A stretch of 64,000 nucleotides of DNA, from positions 27,251-91,250 of the forward strand of contig DATCKG010000112.1 in NCBI GenBank assembly GCA_036562385.1, in the 5' to 3' direction. Position numbers and translations under genes: made by a program. The stretch comes from DATCKG01 sp036562385. Its GTDB lineage: Bacteria > Bacillota > Sulfobacillia > Symbiobacteriales > Symbiobacteriaceae. Numbering within the stretch: position 1 is the first letter of the stretch; each line of letters begins with the position of its first letter. This document shows, piece by piece, positions 24,658 to 34,174 of this stretch. Below the pieces are notes generated by a model that saw only the letters and a program-made list of their open reading frames with translations, was not told where the DNA came from and searched no databases.

Positions 24658-26859
24658 CTACTGCGCCTGTGCGTCACCTGACGGCTCATTCGGCGGGCAG
24701 TATCGGCCGAACCACCGCAGGATTCGGTGGAAGCGGTCCACCCGGACGGCCGGGGGACCCTGCCGGGTCAGGTCGTGGTTGGAGCGGGGATGGCGCACAA
24801 ACTCCACCGGCGCCTTCCCGTAGTATTTGATGGCCATGTAAAACTGCTCCGCCTGTTCGATGGGACACCGGTAGTCGAACTCCGAATGCATGATGGAGAT
24901 GGGCGTCCGCACGTTCTGCACGTAGGCCAGCGGCGAGATCTTCCAGAGGGCCGCCACGCCCTCGGGGGACCAGGGATCCGCCACCTTGTGCTGCCAGATG
25001 TTGAAGAAGGGGCCGAAGTCCGGCGTGCCGCTGAAGGACACCCAGTTGCTGATGGACCGGTGCGTGATGGCCGCCGCAAACCGGTCGGTCTGGGTGACGA
25101 TCCAGTTGGTCATGAAGCCGCCATAGGAGCCGCCGGTGACGGCGAGGCGCTTGGGGTCGACCCAGCCGAAGGTGAGGGCGTAGTCCACCGCGTCCATCAG
25201 GTCGTTGTAATCCCGGCCGCCGTAGTCCCCTCGGACGGCGTCGACAAACTGCTGCCCGTAGCCGGTGGAGCCCCGGGGATTGATGAACAGCACGCCGTAG
25301 CCGGCCGCAGCCAGCAGGTGGAATTCCTGGAGAAAGGCGTGGCCATAGCAAGTGGCGGGCCCGCCGTGGATCTCCAGCACCAGGGGATACTGCTTGCCCG
25401 GCTCGAAATCCACCGGCTTCATCACCCAGCCGTGCAGGTCCCACCCGTCCCGGGCCTTGAAGTGCAGTTCCTCCACCTCCGGCAGGGCCAGTTCCGCGAA
25501 GAGGGCGCCGTTCACGTCCGTCAGGCGGGTCTCCGTAAGGGTCCGGCAGTCCATTACCCAGACGTCGCCGATTGTGTGCATGTTGCCGGCGGTAAACGCC
25601 ATCCGCTCGCCGCTGCGATCGAAGCTGTACCCGTAGATCTCCCGAGGGCCGCCGGCCACCAATTGCGGACGACCGCCGTCGACGGGGAAGCCGTACACCG
25701 AGCAGGCGCCCCGCTCCGTGACGGGCACGTAGATCACGCTGCCGTCCGGCGCCCAGGTCAGTTCCACCATCCGCCCGCCTGGGCGGACGTCGGCGTTGAC
25801 GGTGCGGCCGATGGACAGATCCCAGTTGTCCAGCACCTTTGGCTCGCCCCCTTCCACGGGGAAGAGCCAGATCCGAAACTGGGTCACCGTCATGTATTCA
25901 TTCAGATGGCCCAGAACCGCCAGGGTGTTGCCGTCCGGGGAGAAGGCGGAGGCCACGAACATGCCCTGCGAGCCTGTCAGGCACCGCGGGGCAAAGGCCG
26001 CCTCCGCCTCCCGGGCCGCGGCGGCCAAACGGTCTGCCAGTTCCCGGGCTGCCTCGCCGGAAGGAGGCTCCTCCCCCGGGGGCACCGGCGCCGGCGTGGC
26101 CCGGGCAGCCGGGTGATCAGGCCCGGGCACCGGCGTGATGAAGACGTCCTGCTTGTAAGCGTGCTCATCCTCGCTGCGCCAGGCCACAAAGGACAGCAGC
26201 CGTCCGTCAGGGGACCACTGGGGATCCTCGTGGTCATAAAAGCCCCAGGTGACCTGGATGGGCGCCGGCATGGGAGCACCGGGCTCGGGCACGTCCACCA
26301 CCCAGATCTGGTTCCGCCGCTCCGGCAAGATGCCCGCGGCGTCGGAGCGCCAGATCATGCGGGTAAAGACCCGGGCCTCGTCCGCGGCTTTCCGCTCCTC
26401 CACCTTCTTTTCATCCTCCGTCCTGGGCCGGGTGAGCAGTTCGCGGCGGTCCTCCGGTCCCACCGGCGAAAGAAACGCGATGCGCCGGCCGTCAGGGGAC
26501 CAGACGGGGTGGGAGGCACCGTGCCGCATGGCAGTAAGCTGCCGGGCCTCGCCGCCATAGCGGTCGATCAGCCAGATCTGCGGCGTGCCGCTGCGGTCCG
26601 AGACGAAGGCCAGGGTCCGCCCGTCGGGAGACCAGCGGGGCGATGCATCCGTCTTTTCGCTGCGGGTAAACGGGATGGGACTGCCGCCGGATGCCGGGAC
26701 CAGCCAGATCGCGGACCGGGGCTCCTTGCTCTTCGGATCCACATGGGTCCGGACGAAGGCGACCACCTCGCCGTCGGGGCTGATCTGGGGATCGCCCACG
26801 GTCACGAAGCGGTAGAGGTCTTCGGGCCTCATCTTCCGGTGACGATGCTTCTCAGCCAT
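24658..26859 (-). CDS. S9 family serine peptidase (acylaminoacyl-peptidase type)
   Basis: A 733-residue two-domain peptidase. Residues 1-430 form a beta-propeller with TolB/WD40-like repeats (SPDGRTLAFVSD, SPDGRRIAFLSP, SPDGRLLSFVAW). Residues 470-733 form an alpha/beta hydrolase with nucleophile Ser in GGSYGGFM (about 578), Asp near SEFDYRCP and His in HPRSNHDL. It releases N-acylated residues or short peptides, probably in the cytoplasm since no signal peptide is seen. The ATG at 26859 has GGAGG 6 nt upstream. It stands alone between a terminator and the sugar-transport operon. Confidence 0.9.
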   Translation of the reverse strand: MAEKHRHRKMRPEDLYRFVTVGDPQISPDGEVVAFVRTHVDPKSKEPRSAIWLVPASGGSPIPFTRSEKTDASPRWSPDGRTLAFVSDRSGTPQIWLIDRYGGEARQLTAMRHGASHPVWSPDGRRIAFLSPVGPEDRRELLTRPRTEDEKKVEERKAADEARVFTRMIWRSDAAGILPERRNQIWVVDVPEPGAPMPAPIQVTWGFYDHEDPQWSPDGRLLSFVAWRSEDEHAYKQDVFITPVPGPDHPAARATPAPVPPGEEPPSGEAARELADRLAAAAREAEAAFAPRCLTGSQGMFVASAFSPDGNTLAVLGHLNEYMTVTQFRIWLFPVEGGEPKVLDNWDLSIGRTVNADVRPGGRMVELTWAPDGSVIYVPVTERGACSVYGFPVDGGRPQLVAGGPREIYGYSFDRSGERMAFTAGNMHTIGDVWVMDCRTLTETRLTDVNGALFAELALPEVEELHFKARDGWDLHGWVMKPVDFEPGKQYPLVLEIHGGPATCYGHAFLQEFHLLAAAGYGVLFINPRGSTGYGQQFVDAVRGDYGGRDYNDLMDAVDYALTFGWVDPKRLAVTGGSYGGFMTNWIVTQTDRFAAAITHRSISNWVSFSGTPDFGPFFNIWQHKVADPWSPEGVAALWKISPLAYVQNVRTPISIMHSEFDYRCPIEQAEQFYMAIKYYGKAPVEFVRHPRSNHDLTRQGPPAVRVDRFHRILRWFGRYCPPNEPSGDAQAQ

Positions 26860-26983
26860 GGAAAGCCTCCCTGTGCAAAAAAGTCGGCATGCATGTGTTT
26901 CTTAAACAAGAAACCATCTCCCTGCCGCGGCGCACCGATTTCGCCACCGGTCGCCGGGCAGCGGCCGGAACCCTGTGAAGAAA

Positions 26984-27010
26984 CGGGGACGCCTCATCCA
27001 GGCGTCCCCG
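26984..27010 (-). terminator. Terminator of the sugar ABC permease operon
   Basis: An 11-bp stem (CGGGGACGCCT with AGGCGTCCCCG, 5-nt loop) is followed leftward by TTTCTTC, 17 nt after the permease stop. Confidence 0.8.
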
Positions 27011-27026
27011 TGTTGCTTCTTGCCTG

Positions 27027-27908
27027 TTACCCCTTGAGGGCACCGGACATGAGCCCGCGGACGTAGAAGCGCCCGAGGAAGATGTAGACCAGCAGGGTTG
27101 GCAACGCCGCCAGCAGGGCCGCGGCCATCTGGACGTTCCACTGAACGATCTGGCTGCCCGACAGGTTCTGCAGCGCCACCATCACCGGCTGCTGCGTGGA
27201 GTGGGTGATGGAGACCGCGAAGAGGAACTCGTTCCAGATGGAGGTAAACTGCCAGATCCCCACCACCACGAAACCGGGCAAGGAAAGAGGCAGCGCAATG
27301 CGGGTGTAGATCCCCATGATGCCCGCGCCGTCAATGCGGGCCGCCTCGATGACTGACTCCGGAATGGCGGCGTAAAAGTTCCGGAACATCAGCGTGGTGA
27401 TGGGGATGCCGTAGATGACGTGGACCAGGATCAGTCCCGGGATGGTATTGTACAGGCCGATGGCCTGCAGGAAGTTGATCAGCGGAATCAGGATGGACTG
27501 ATAGGGAACGAACATGCCGAACAGCAAGAAGGTAAAGAGCATGTCCGCGCCCCGGAAGCGCCACTTGGCCAGAATGTACCCGTTCAGGGAGCCCACGAAG
27601 GAGGAAATGATGGTGGCCGGCACCACCAAGTAGATGGTGTTGGCCAGGTGCGGCCCCAGCTTCTGCAGGGCTGTCTGGTAGCTGGCGAAGCTCAGGTGCC
27701 GGGGAAGCTGCCACATCTGCTCCAGGGTGACCTCGCTGGGCAGCTTGAGGCTGGTGACCACCATGACGTAGACGGGCATCAGGAAAAAGGCGCTCAGCAG
27801 GATCATTGCAACATAAAGGAGCGCCGTGGTCAGGCGGGAACGGGAGGGCGTAACCTTGCTCTTGTCCACCCTCGCACCGGGGCGGATGACATCAGGTAAC
27901 GTCAACAT
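27027..27908 (-). CDS. Carbohydrate ABC transporter permease (MalG-like)
   Basis: A 293-residue membrane protein with six predicted helices and the inner-membrane EAA loop (EAARIDGAGIMGIYTRIALP) that contacts the ATPase. It forms the permease dimer with the upstream gene product, overlapping it by 17 nt. N-terminal residues 1-25 are polar, so an internal start is possible. No ATPase gene is present in the locus. As with many Firmicute CUT1 systems, a shared MsmX-type ATPase elsewhere must power it. Confidence 0.9.
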   Translation of the reverse strand: MLTLPDVIRPGARVDKSKVTPSRSRLTTALLYVAMILLSAFFLMPVYVMVVTSLKLPSEVTLEQMWQLPRHLSFASYQTALQKLGPHLANTIYLVVPATIISSFVGSLNGYILAKWRFRGADMLFTFLLFGMFVPYQSILIPLINFLQAIGLYNTIPGLILVHVIYGIPITTLMFRNFYAAIPESVIEAARIDGAGIMGIYTRIALPLSLPGFVVVGIWQFTSIWNEFLFAVSITHSTQQPVMVALQNLSGSQIVQWNVQMAAALLAALPTLLVYIFLGRFYVRGLMSGALKG

Positions 27909-28827
27909 CGAACAGATCCCTCCGTCCTCTCGAGAGCAGGTACGGCACCGTCACGATGGCGGACAGCACCAGCATCACCACAGCGATGGCCGCACCGTTG
28001 GCGAAGAAGTTCCCGCGGAAGGTGGTCTCGAACATGTAGACGCCCGGCACGTCGGTCACGTAGGCGGCGCCCGGACCGGTCATGGCGTAGACCAGGTCGA
28101 ACGTCTTCAGGGAGACGTGGATCAGCATGATGACGATGCTGACCGTCATCGGTCTCAGCAGCGGCAGGGTGATCAGCCGGAACACCTGCCACGAGCTGGC
28201 CCCGTCCACCCGGGCGGCCTCCTTGACCTCTTCGGGAATCCCCTGCAGTCCGGCGAGGTAGGTGGCCATGGCGTATCCGGACATCTGCCAGACCGCCGCC
28301 AGCACCACCGCCAGGATGGCGACCGGCAGGCCGAAGGTGATCTTTCCCACTTGCCAGGCAGGAACGATCCGGGTGCTGACAAACCAGAGCGGCGGATTAT
28401 CAACCCCCAGCGCCTTCAGCAGCAGGTTGATGCCGGTGGAGGGGTTGAGGATCCACTGCCAGACCACGCCGGTGACGACGAAAGAGAGGGACATGGGGAA
28501 CAGGAAAACGTTGCGGAAAAAGGCACTGCCCTTCAGCCGCTGATCCACCAGCACGGCCATGGCCAGGCCGAAGAAAAGGCACAGACCGATGAACAGGACG
28601 GAAAAGAAGAGGGTGTTCCGCAGGTCGGACTGGAAGCGGTAATCCTGAAAGAGAAAAATGTAGTTCTTGAGCCCTGCAAAGCTGAGATCCGGGACGAAGG
28701 TATTCCAATTGCTCATGGAAACATAAACGGTCCAACCGATGAAGCCATACACAAATACCGCGATGGCCAGCACCGATGGCAGGATCAACAAAATGGGCGC
28801 GACCCTGCTCCAACTCAGCCGCGTCAA
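27892..28827 (-). CDS. Carbohydrate ABC transporter permease (MalF-like)
   Basis: A 311-residue membrane protein with six hydrophobic helices. The EAA loop reads EAARVDGASSWQVFRLITLP. It pairs with the MalG-like permease. The start is placed at TTG 28827, 8 nt after a strong AGGAGGTGA; the GTG at 28839 lies inside that site. It is 89 nt downstream of the solute-binding lipoprotein gene, with a hairpin between that may lower permease expression relative to the binding protein. Confidence 0.9.
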   Translation of the reverse strand: MTRLSWSRVAPILLILPSVLAIAVFVYGFIGWTVYVSMSNWNTFVPDLSFAGLKNYIFLFQDYRFQSDLRNTLFFSVLFIGLCLFFGLAMAVLVDQRLKGSAFFRNVFLFPMSLSFVVTGVVWQWILNPSTGINLLLKALGVDNPPLWFVSTRIVPAWQVGKITFGLPVAILAVVLAAVWQMSGYAMATYLAGLQGIPEEVKEAARVDGASSWQVFRLITLPLLRPMTVSIVIMLIHVSLKTFDLVYAMTGPGAAYVTDVPGVYMFETTFRGNFFANGAAIAVVMLVLSAIVTVPYLLSRGRRDLFDVDVT

Positions 28828-28860
28828 GGCCGGCGTCACCTCCTGATTAGGGGAAAGGAA

Positions 28861-28889
28861 AGGGGCCAGTCCCAGCGGTACCGGCCCCT
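28861..28889 (-). terminator. Intra-operon hairpin
   Basis: AGGGGCC (28861-28867) pairs with GGCCCCT (28883-28889) between the binding-protein gene and the first permease gene. There is no T-run. Such hairpins often stabilise the upstream mRNA segment, giving more binding protein than permease. Confidence 0.4.
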
Positions 28890-28916
28890 ACCCTCTCACC
28901 AGAGCGTTCCACGCAC

Positions 28917-30209
28917 CTACTTCAGTTCCGCAGAAGCTTCCACGAGGCCCTTGATCGCCTCGTCCACGTCACCCTTGGTGACGAAGACGTTGATCACCTG
29001 GTTCATCTTGTCCACGAAGCCAGGCGAAGCGGCAGAGCCGTGGGCGATGGACGGGGTGAGCGCCTTGGTCTTGAAGTCCTGCATGGCGGCCTTGCTGTAG
29101 TCGTCATACTTGCTGGTGTCTGCATCGACCCGGGCCGGGATGGAACCCTTCAGCGGGTTGAACACATCCTGACCTTCCCGGGAACCCAGGAGCTTCAGCC
29201 ACTCGATGGTGGCCTCCCGGTTCTTGATGCCCTTGGGCAGGCCAAAGGTATCGGAGATGACCATGAAGCAGTTCTCGGTCTGCGGGACGGGCACCCAGCC
29301 CCAGTCCTCGTTCAGCTTCAGCTTCAGGTCCGTGGTGAAATAGCCCTTGGCCCAGTCGCCCATGACGTTCATGGCTGCCTTGCCGGTGGCCACCAGCTGA
29401 GCGGCATCCTGCCAGTTGCGGGCGGCGTGGTCATCGTTGACGTACTGCAGCATCCGCTTGAAGATCTCCAGGGCTTCCCGGACGCCGGGATCGTCCCACT
29501 TCTTCTTCCCGGTGAACAGATCCTTATATCCGTCCGGTCCGAGGACGCCGAGCAGGATGTTCTCGAAGAGGTGGGTGGCGGTCCAGGGCTCCTTGTCACC
29601 CAAGGCCAGCGGGGTGATGCCCTTGGCCTTCAGGGCCTCGGCCACCTGGAAGAATTCGTCGAAGGTCTTGGGCGGGTTCAGGTTGTTCTCGGCAAACAAC
29701 TTATAGTTGTAGAACAACACGTTCCCCCGGTGGATGTTGACGGGCACAGAGTAGATCTGGCCGTCCTTGCTGAGCATGTCGATCAGGTCCTTGGGGAACT
29801 TGTCCATCCAGCCCTCGGACTCGTACAGATCGTTGAGCGGTTCCATCTTGCCCGCTGCGACCCAGGTGTCCAGCAGTTCATGGCCGGCGTGGACCTGGAA
29901 CGTATCAGGCGGGTCGCCTGCCTGCATCCGGCTGGCCAGTACGGCCTTCGCGTTGGTACCGGCGCCACCGGCCACCGCGGCGTTGTTGACGCTGATGTCC
30001 GGATGCTTCTCCTTAAACAGCTCGATCAGCCCTTCCAGGCCGGCCGCCTCGCCTGCACCTGTCCACCAGCTGAAGATTTCGATCTCCTTGGCCTTCTGAC
30101 CCGTGGGTTCTTCGGTTCCGGACGGCGCTTTGGAGCCGCCACAACCTGTCGCGGCCAGCAAAACGCCGCAGAGGACTGCGACCAGAATGCGTTTGCCGGC
30201 AACCTTCAT
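28917..30209 (-). CDS. Carbohydrate ABC transporter solute-binding lipoprotein
   Basis: A 430-residue extracellular binding protein of the CUT1 (SBP_bac_1) class. The signal peptide ends in a lipobox (LLAATGC, Cys about 23), followed by a Gly/Ser/Glu linker. The mature part starts IEIFSWWTGAGEAAGLEGL, typical of sugar-binding proteins; aromatic residues for sugar stacking are abundant. It delivers an oligo- or monosaccharide to the two downstream permeases. The three-component sensor genes upstream probably control it. The sugar is not identifiable. Confidence 0.92.
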   Translation of the reverse strand: MKVAGKRILVAVLCGVLLAATGCGGSKAPSGTEEPTGQKAKEIEIFSWWTGAGEAAGLEGLIELFKEKHPDISVNNAAVAGGAGTNAKAVLASRMQAGDPPDTFQVHAGHELLDTWVAAGKMEPLNDLYESEGWMDKFPKDLIDMLSKDGQIYSVPVNIHRGNVLFYNYKLFAENNLNPPKTFDEFFQVAEALKAKGITPLALGDKEPWTATHLFENILLGVLGPDGYKDLFTGKKKWDDPGVREALEIFKRMLQYVNDDHAARNWQDAAQLVATGKAAMNVMGDWAKGYFTTDLKLKLNEDWGWVPVPQTENCFMVISDTFGLPKGIKNREATIEWLKLLGSREGQDVFNPLKGSIPARVDADTSKYDDYSKAAMQDFKTKALTPSIAHGSAASPGFVDKMNQVINVFVTKGDVDEAIKGLVEASAELK

Positions 30210-30361
30210 CGTTCAACCCCCCATGATGATCAGGTTACTTCGAGCGTAGCATCGCCTTGTGAACAGTTCCATGCACATTCTTGTCAAGATGCCGGACAGG
30301 ATTAGGGGCAAGATTCTCCTGATGGAGGACAAATTTATGCTACGCCGGACGGGACCCTGAC

Positions 30362-31384
30362 CTACCGGAGGTTGTACAAATCCATCTCCCGGTGGTATCC
30401 ATCCTTTACCACAGTCTCCAACAGATTCCCCGCCGACACCGAGACCGGCTCCAACAAAATGGTGGGAACCTCCTTCCGGCCGTTGAACACGGTGGTGGTG
30501 GCAAGCGGTTCCTGTCCCCGGGCCAGGGCCAGGGCGGCTTCAGCGGTCTGCGCGGCGAGCTCCCGGATTGGTTTGTAGACCGTCATGGCCTGAGTGCCCT
30601 GCAGGATACGGCGCACCGCTGCCAGGTCCGCGTCCTGGCCCGCCACCAGCACTCCGTCCGCCTTGCCCCGGACCTGCAGGGCCTCGATGACCAGACCCGC
30701 CACCGTGTCGCTGGGTGCGATCACCGCGTCGATCCGACCGCCGGCTTCTGCCAGGGCCTGTTCGATCAGACGGTCCACTGCCGCCGGGCTCCGGTCGGTG
30801 AGCATCTCATCCAGCACCAGCCGGATGCTGCCCTGCTGGCGGTAGGGGTCCAACACCGCCATCACGCCCCGGCGGTGTAGCTGCGCATTGTGATCCTTCG
30901 GATCCCCGCCCAGGAAGACGTAGGCACCGGAGGACCGCTGCCGGACGAGGTACTCGGCCTGCAATCGCCCCACCTGCTCAGGGTCAAAGGCGACGTAAAA
31001 GTCCACGTCGGCATAGGGAATCATCCGGTCGTAGGCCACCACTTTCACGCCGGCGGCATGGGCTTTCTCCACCAGGGGGGCCAAGGCCGCCCCGCTGCAG
31101 GGCACAACGACCAGCACGTCCACGCCCCGGGCAAGCATATTCTCCGCCTGGGCGAGTTGGAGGTAGTCATCTCCCCCTGCCGCCTGGACGATGACATCAG
31201 CCCCCAGCGCCCGGGCCCTGGCCACCAGAAGGTCCCGGTCCCGCTGCCACCGCTCTTCCTGGAGGCTGTCCAGGGAAACGCCGATCTGCACCCGCTTCTC
31301 GACGTGGTCGGGCGCCGCACCGGTGCGGGTGCATCCAGCCGCCACGATCAGCGCCATGACCAGGAAAGCCAGACACCTGCGCAT
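30362..31384 (-). CDS. Sugar-binding lipoprotein, xylose/ribose-binding type
   Basis: A 340-residue periplasmic-binding-protein-like lipoprotein (Peripla_BP_4). Lipobox VAAGC is at about residue 18. The core starts VQIGVSLDSLQEERWQRDRD, close in pattern to xylose-binding XylF proteins, with ARALGADVIVQAAGGD and VIAPSDTVAGLVIEAL. The ATG at 31384 has GGGGGAGG 4 nt upstream, and the gene lies 20 nt after the YesN-type regulator. With no cognate permease of its own class nearby, it may deliver a sugar signal to the sensor instead of feeding transport. Confidence 0.85.
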   Translation of the reverse strand: MRRCLAFLVMALIVAAGCTRTGAAPDHVEKRVQIGVSLDSLQEERWQRDRDLLVARARALGADVIVQAAGGDDYLQLAQAENMLARGVDVLVVVPCSGAALAPLVEKAHAAGVKVVAYDRMIPYADVDFYVAFDPEQVGRLQAEYLVRQRSSGAYVFLGGDPKDHNAQLHRRGVMAVLDPYRQQGSIRLVLDEMLTDRSPAAVDRLIEQALAEAGGRIDAVIAPSDTVAGLVIEALQVRGKADGVLVAGQDADLAAVRRILQGTQAMTVYKPIRELAAQTAEAALALARGQEPLATTTVFNGRKEVPTILLEPVSVSAGNLLETVVKDGYHREMDLYNLR

Positions 31385-31404
31385 CCTGCCTCCCCCCTGG
31401 CGGC

Positions 31405-32697
31405 TCAGGCCAAGCGATTGCGAAACTCGGTGGGGGTCTGCCCGGTCACCTTCTTGAACACCCGGCTGAAGTAGTTCGGGTCGTTGTAGCCCACCTGGTA
31501 ACAGGCTTCCTTGATGCTGATGTTGGGGTCCGCCAGCAACCGCTTGGCTTCCTCCACCCGCACCCGAGTCAGGTAGTCCATCAGCGTCTCGCCGGTGACC
31601 CGGCTGAAGACCTTGCTGAAGTAGTACGGGGTAAGGCAGACCTCCCGGGCCACCTGCTCCAGGGCAACGTCCTCCCGGAAATGCTCCCGGATGTACTCCT
31701 TGCCCCGCTCCACGGCCCGCAGTACCGCCGGGGTGGGCCGCCATCCGTTGCCCTCCTGTCCCACCAGGTCGCCATAGTGGGTGACCCGGTGCGACAGACC
31801 CTCAAACCGGAAGGCGTTCAGGGCTTCCTTATACGAGCGGGGCGCCTCGCTGATGCCGGAGAAGTACCGGCCGATGCCCACCCGGAACCGGATGCCAGTC
31901 TTCCCTTTGACCAGATCCCGCAGCCGCTGGGCCAGGTCGCTGGACCAGATCCGGGTCTCATACTCGTCCACGGGCGCGTTCAGTTCCACCATCAGGACCG
32001 TACGGCTGTCCTCCCACGCCCCCACGGCACAGGTGCACAGGGAATGGGCCAGGGAGCGGAGGTACAGGTAGGCCTGCCTGGGGTCTCCGGCTGCAGCCGC
32101 TTCGGCCTCCCGGGCTTCCTGACCCGGCTGCTCGGCGATGCCGGCCACCATACAGAACCCGGCCTGAAACTTCAGGCCCAGCACCTGCAGCAGCGAGTTA
32201 ATCTGGTCCTCCGGCGCCCCGGCGACCATGAGTTGGACCAACTGCGCTTCCGCCAAGGGGCGGAGCTGCTGGAGCTGCTCCTGCTGCTGCAGCTCCTGCT
32301 GGCGGCGCCCCCGGTGGGCAGCGATGTCGTCGGCCAGGCGTCGCAGCACCGCCAGCATCTCATCCCGTTTCACCGGCTTGAGGAGGTAATCCACCACCCC
32401 CAGCCGCAGGGCTTCCCGCGCGAAGTGGAAATAGTCGTAAGCCGAGACCACCACGCACCGGGTATCGGGGCAGCGCTGGCGGATCTCCCGCAGGGCTTGC
32501 AGCCCCGAGAGCCCGGGCATTTCGATGTCCATGAAAACCACGTCCGGATGCAACTGTTCCGTGAGGGCGATGGCCTGGGCTCCGGTGCCGGCCTCACCCA
32601 CCACCTGCGCCTCCGGCATGTTCCGCTGCACAAGGACCCGCAGGGCTTCCCGTTCGATGGGTTCATCATCAGCCACCAAGATCCGCAACGGGCTCAC
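31405..32697 (-). CDS. YesN-type response regulator with AraC DNA-binding domain
   Basis: A 430-residue regulator. Residues 4-120 form the receiver domain: acidic pair DDE, phospho-acceptor Asp in VVFMDIEMPG (about 55) and Lys in YLLKPVK (about 105). A coiled-coil Q-rich linker follows (RRQQELQQQEQLQQ). Residues 330-430 carry two AraC helix-turn-helix motifs (VALEQVAREVCLTPYYFSKV and SIKEACYQVGYNDPNYFSRV). It overlaps the histidine kinase gene by 29 nt. It most likely activates the sugar transport genes downstream. Confidence 0.92.
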   Translation of the reverse strand: MSPLRILVADDEPIEREALRVLVQRNMPEAQVVGEAGTGAQAIALTEQLHPDVVFMDIEMPGLSGLQALREIRQRCPDTRCVVVSAYDYFHFAREALRLGVVDYLLKPVKRDEMLAVLRRLADDIAAHRGRRQQELQQQEQLQQLRPLAEAQLVQLMVAGAPEDQINSLLQVLGLKFQAGFCMVAGIAEQPGQEAREAEAAAAGDPRQAYLYLRSLAHSLCTCAVGAWEDSRTVLMVELNAPVDEYETRIWSSDLAQRLRDLVKGKTGIRFRVGIGRYFSGISEAPRSYKEALNAFRFEGLSHRVTHYGDLVGQEGNGWRPTPAVLRAVERGKEYIREHFREDVALEQVAREVCLTPYYFSKVFSRVTGETLMDYLTRVRVEEAKRLLADPNISIKEACYQVGYNDPNYFSRVFKKVTGQTPTEFRNRLA

Positions 32698-34174
32698 CCC
32701 CTTCTCGATTTGCAGGCAGGTCCAGCGTCACCCGGGTCCCTCGCCCCACCTGGCTCTCCACCACCAGGGAAACGGGGCGGGACCAAAACATCTGCAGGCG
32801 CTCGCGCACGTTCTGCAGTCCCAGGCCGGTCGTATGGCCCCGGATGACCCCGGATGCGCCGGCGCCGGCGTTGAGCACCGCCAGCTTGTCCGGGGGAATG
32901 CCGACGCCGTCGTCCTCCACTTCCACCCGGACCGTGTCGCCCAGCGAGCGAACCCGGATGGTGACGGTGCCGCCCTCCTCCCGGTTGCCGATGCCGTGGA
33001 TCACGGCGTTCTCCACCAGGGGCTGCAGCGTCATGCAGGGGACGTGAAGCCCCAGGGCGGAGTGATCGACCTCAAAGCGAAATGCAAACCGGCCGCGGAA
33101 CCGCTCCGACTGAATGGTGGCGTAGCGCCGCACCTGCTCCACCTCTTCCGCCAGGGTCACGGGCTGATCCAGCTTGCCCAGGCTGTAGCGCATCAGGTCG
33201 GAGACGGTCTCCAGCAGGCTGCACGTCCGGTCGGCCCCCTCCAGCATAGCCATCTTGGCCACCATGTTCAGGGTATTGAAGAGGAAGTGAGGGTTTACCT
33301 GGGACTGCAGTGCCCGAAGCTCCGCCTCCCGGAGCAGGGTCTCCATCCGCAGCCGCTCCATCTCCTGCACCTGCAGCCGGCGCTCCAGCAGCACTTTCTC
33401 GTTCAGTTCCGCCATCCGCCTCCGCAGGCTGTCCTGCATCTGGTTGAAGGCCTGGCCCAGGACCTGCAGTTCCTCGGTGGACTGGATCTGAACAGGCGGG
33501 CCGTCAAGGTCGCCGGCGGAGATGCGCCCCGCCGCGGCAGCCAGCACCCGCAGCGGTTCGGCCACGTCCCGGGCGAACCACCAGGATAGGATCAGAGCCA
33601 GCGCCGTCACCGATAGAAGTACCAGAAAATTCAGGTTTTGGAGCGTCCACTCCCGCCGCATCACCTGCGGGTAGACCTCCCGGTAGGCTTCCACCTCGGA
33701 AGCCAGTAACCGGTCGGCCACGTCCCGCAGGTACCCCGCGGTGAGGGAGGCTTCCCGGTCATGCTGGAAGTACCGCTCCAGATCGTTGCCCAAGAACGCG
33801 TAGGCGGCTGCTCCGGATTCGATCAAGAAGCTGTCCGCCACCGCGTCGAGGTCCGCCAGCAGGCGGGCTGAGGCCGGGCTGGCCGTGGCAGTGGGCAGTT
33901 CCTGGCGCAGCCGGTAGATGCGATCGCGAATCTGGTTCAATTCATTCAGGGTACGGTCAGGGGAGGGACCCGTGGCCAGCCTCCCCAGGACATCGGCCGC
34001 TTCACTGACGGCCTGGGTCAGTTCGGTCACCTTGACCAGATCGGTGAGCCGGTCCTGGTAGGTCCGGGCTGTGGCCCGGGCATGGGCCAGCGCCAGCAGC
34101 CCCGCCACAAAGAGGGAGGTCACCACCAGCAGGAAGGTCGCCATCAGACGGGCCTGGAGGGTGTTTCTCACCAC
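32669..34174 (-). CDS. YesM/LytS-type sensor histidine kinase
   Basis: A 501-residue membrane kinase. TM1 is at 10-30, an extracytoplasmic helical domain spans 31-165, TM2 is at about 172-195, and a HAMP segment follows (about 196-250). The phospho-accepting His lies in QSQVNPHFLFNTLN, the His_kinase signature. The ATPase N-box is NAVIHGIGN and the G-box VEDDGVGI. The extracytoplasmic domain is small, so it likely reads a partner binding protein. The gene overlaps its neighbours on both sides, by 7 and 29 nt. Confidence 0.92.
   Translation of the reverse strand: MVRNTLQARLMATFLLVVTSLFVAGLLALAHARATARTYQDRLTDLVKVTELTQAVSEAADVLGRLATGPSPDRTLNELNQIRDRIYRLRQELPTATASPASARLLADLDAVADSFLIESGAAAYAFLGNDLERYFQHDREASLTAGYLRDVADRLLASEVEAYREVYPQVMRREWTLQNLNFLVLLSVTALALILSWWFARDVAEPLRVLAAAAGRISAGDLDGPPVQIQSTEELQVLGQAFNQMQDSLRRRMAELNEKVLLERRLQVQEMERLRMETLLREAELRALQSQVNPHFLFNTLNMVAKMAMLEGADRTCSLLETVSDLMRYSLGKLDQPVTLAEEVEQVRRYATIQSERFRGRFAFRFEVDHSALGLHVPCMTLQPLVENAVIHGIGNREEGGTVTIRVRSLGDTVRVEVEDDGVGIPPDKLAVLNAGAGASGVIRGHTTGLGLQNVRERLQMFWSRPVSLVVESQVGRGTRVTLDLPANREGGEPVADLGG

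Noticed and set aside
24727..27066. A 779-codon open frame antisense to the S9 peptidase gene
   Set aside because: Long antisense frames are expected in GC-rich DNA with strong third-position bias. Its translation is low-complexity (His, Gly, Pro, Arg) with no motif, while the opposite strand has all S9 motifs and a ribosome site. The same reasoning removes the other long antisense frames, such as those opposite glcD, NDH-2, luxE and M16.
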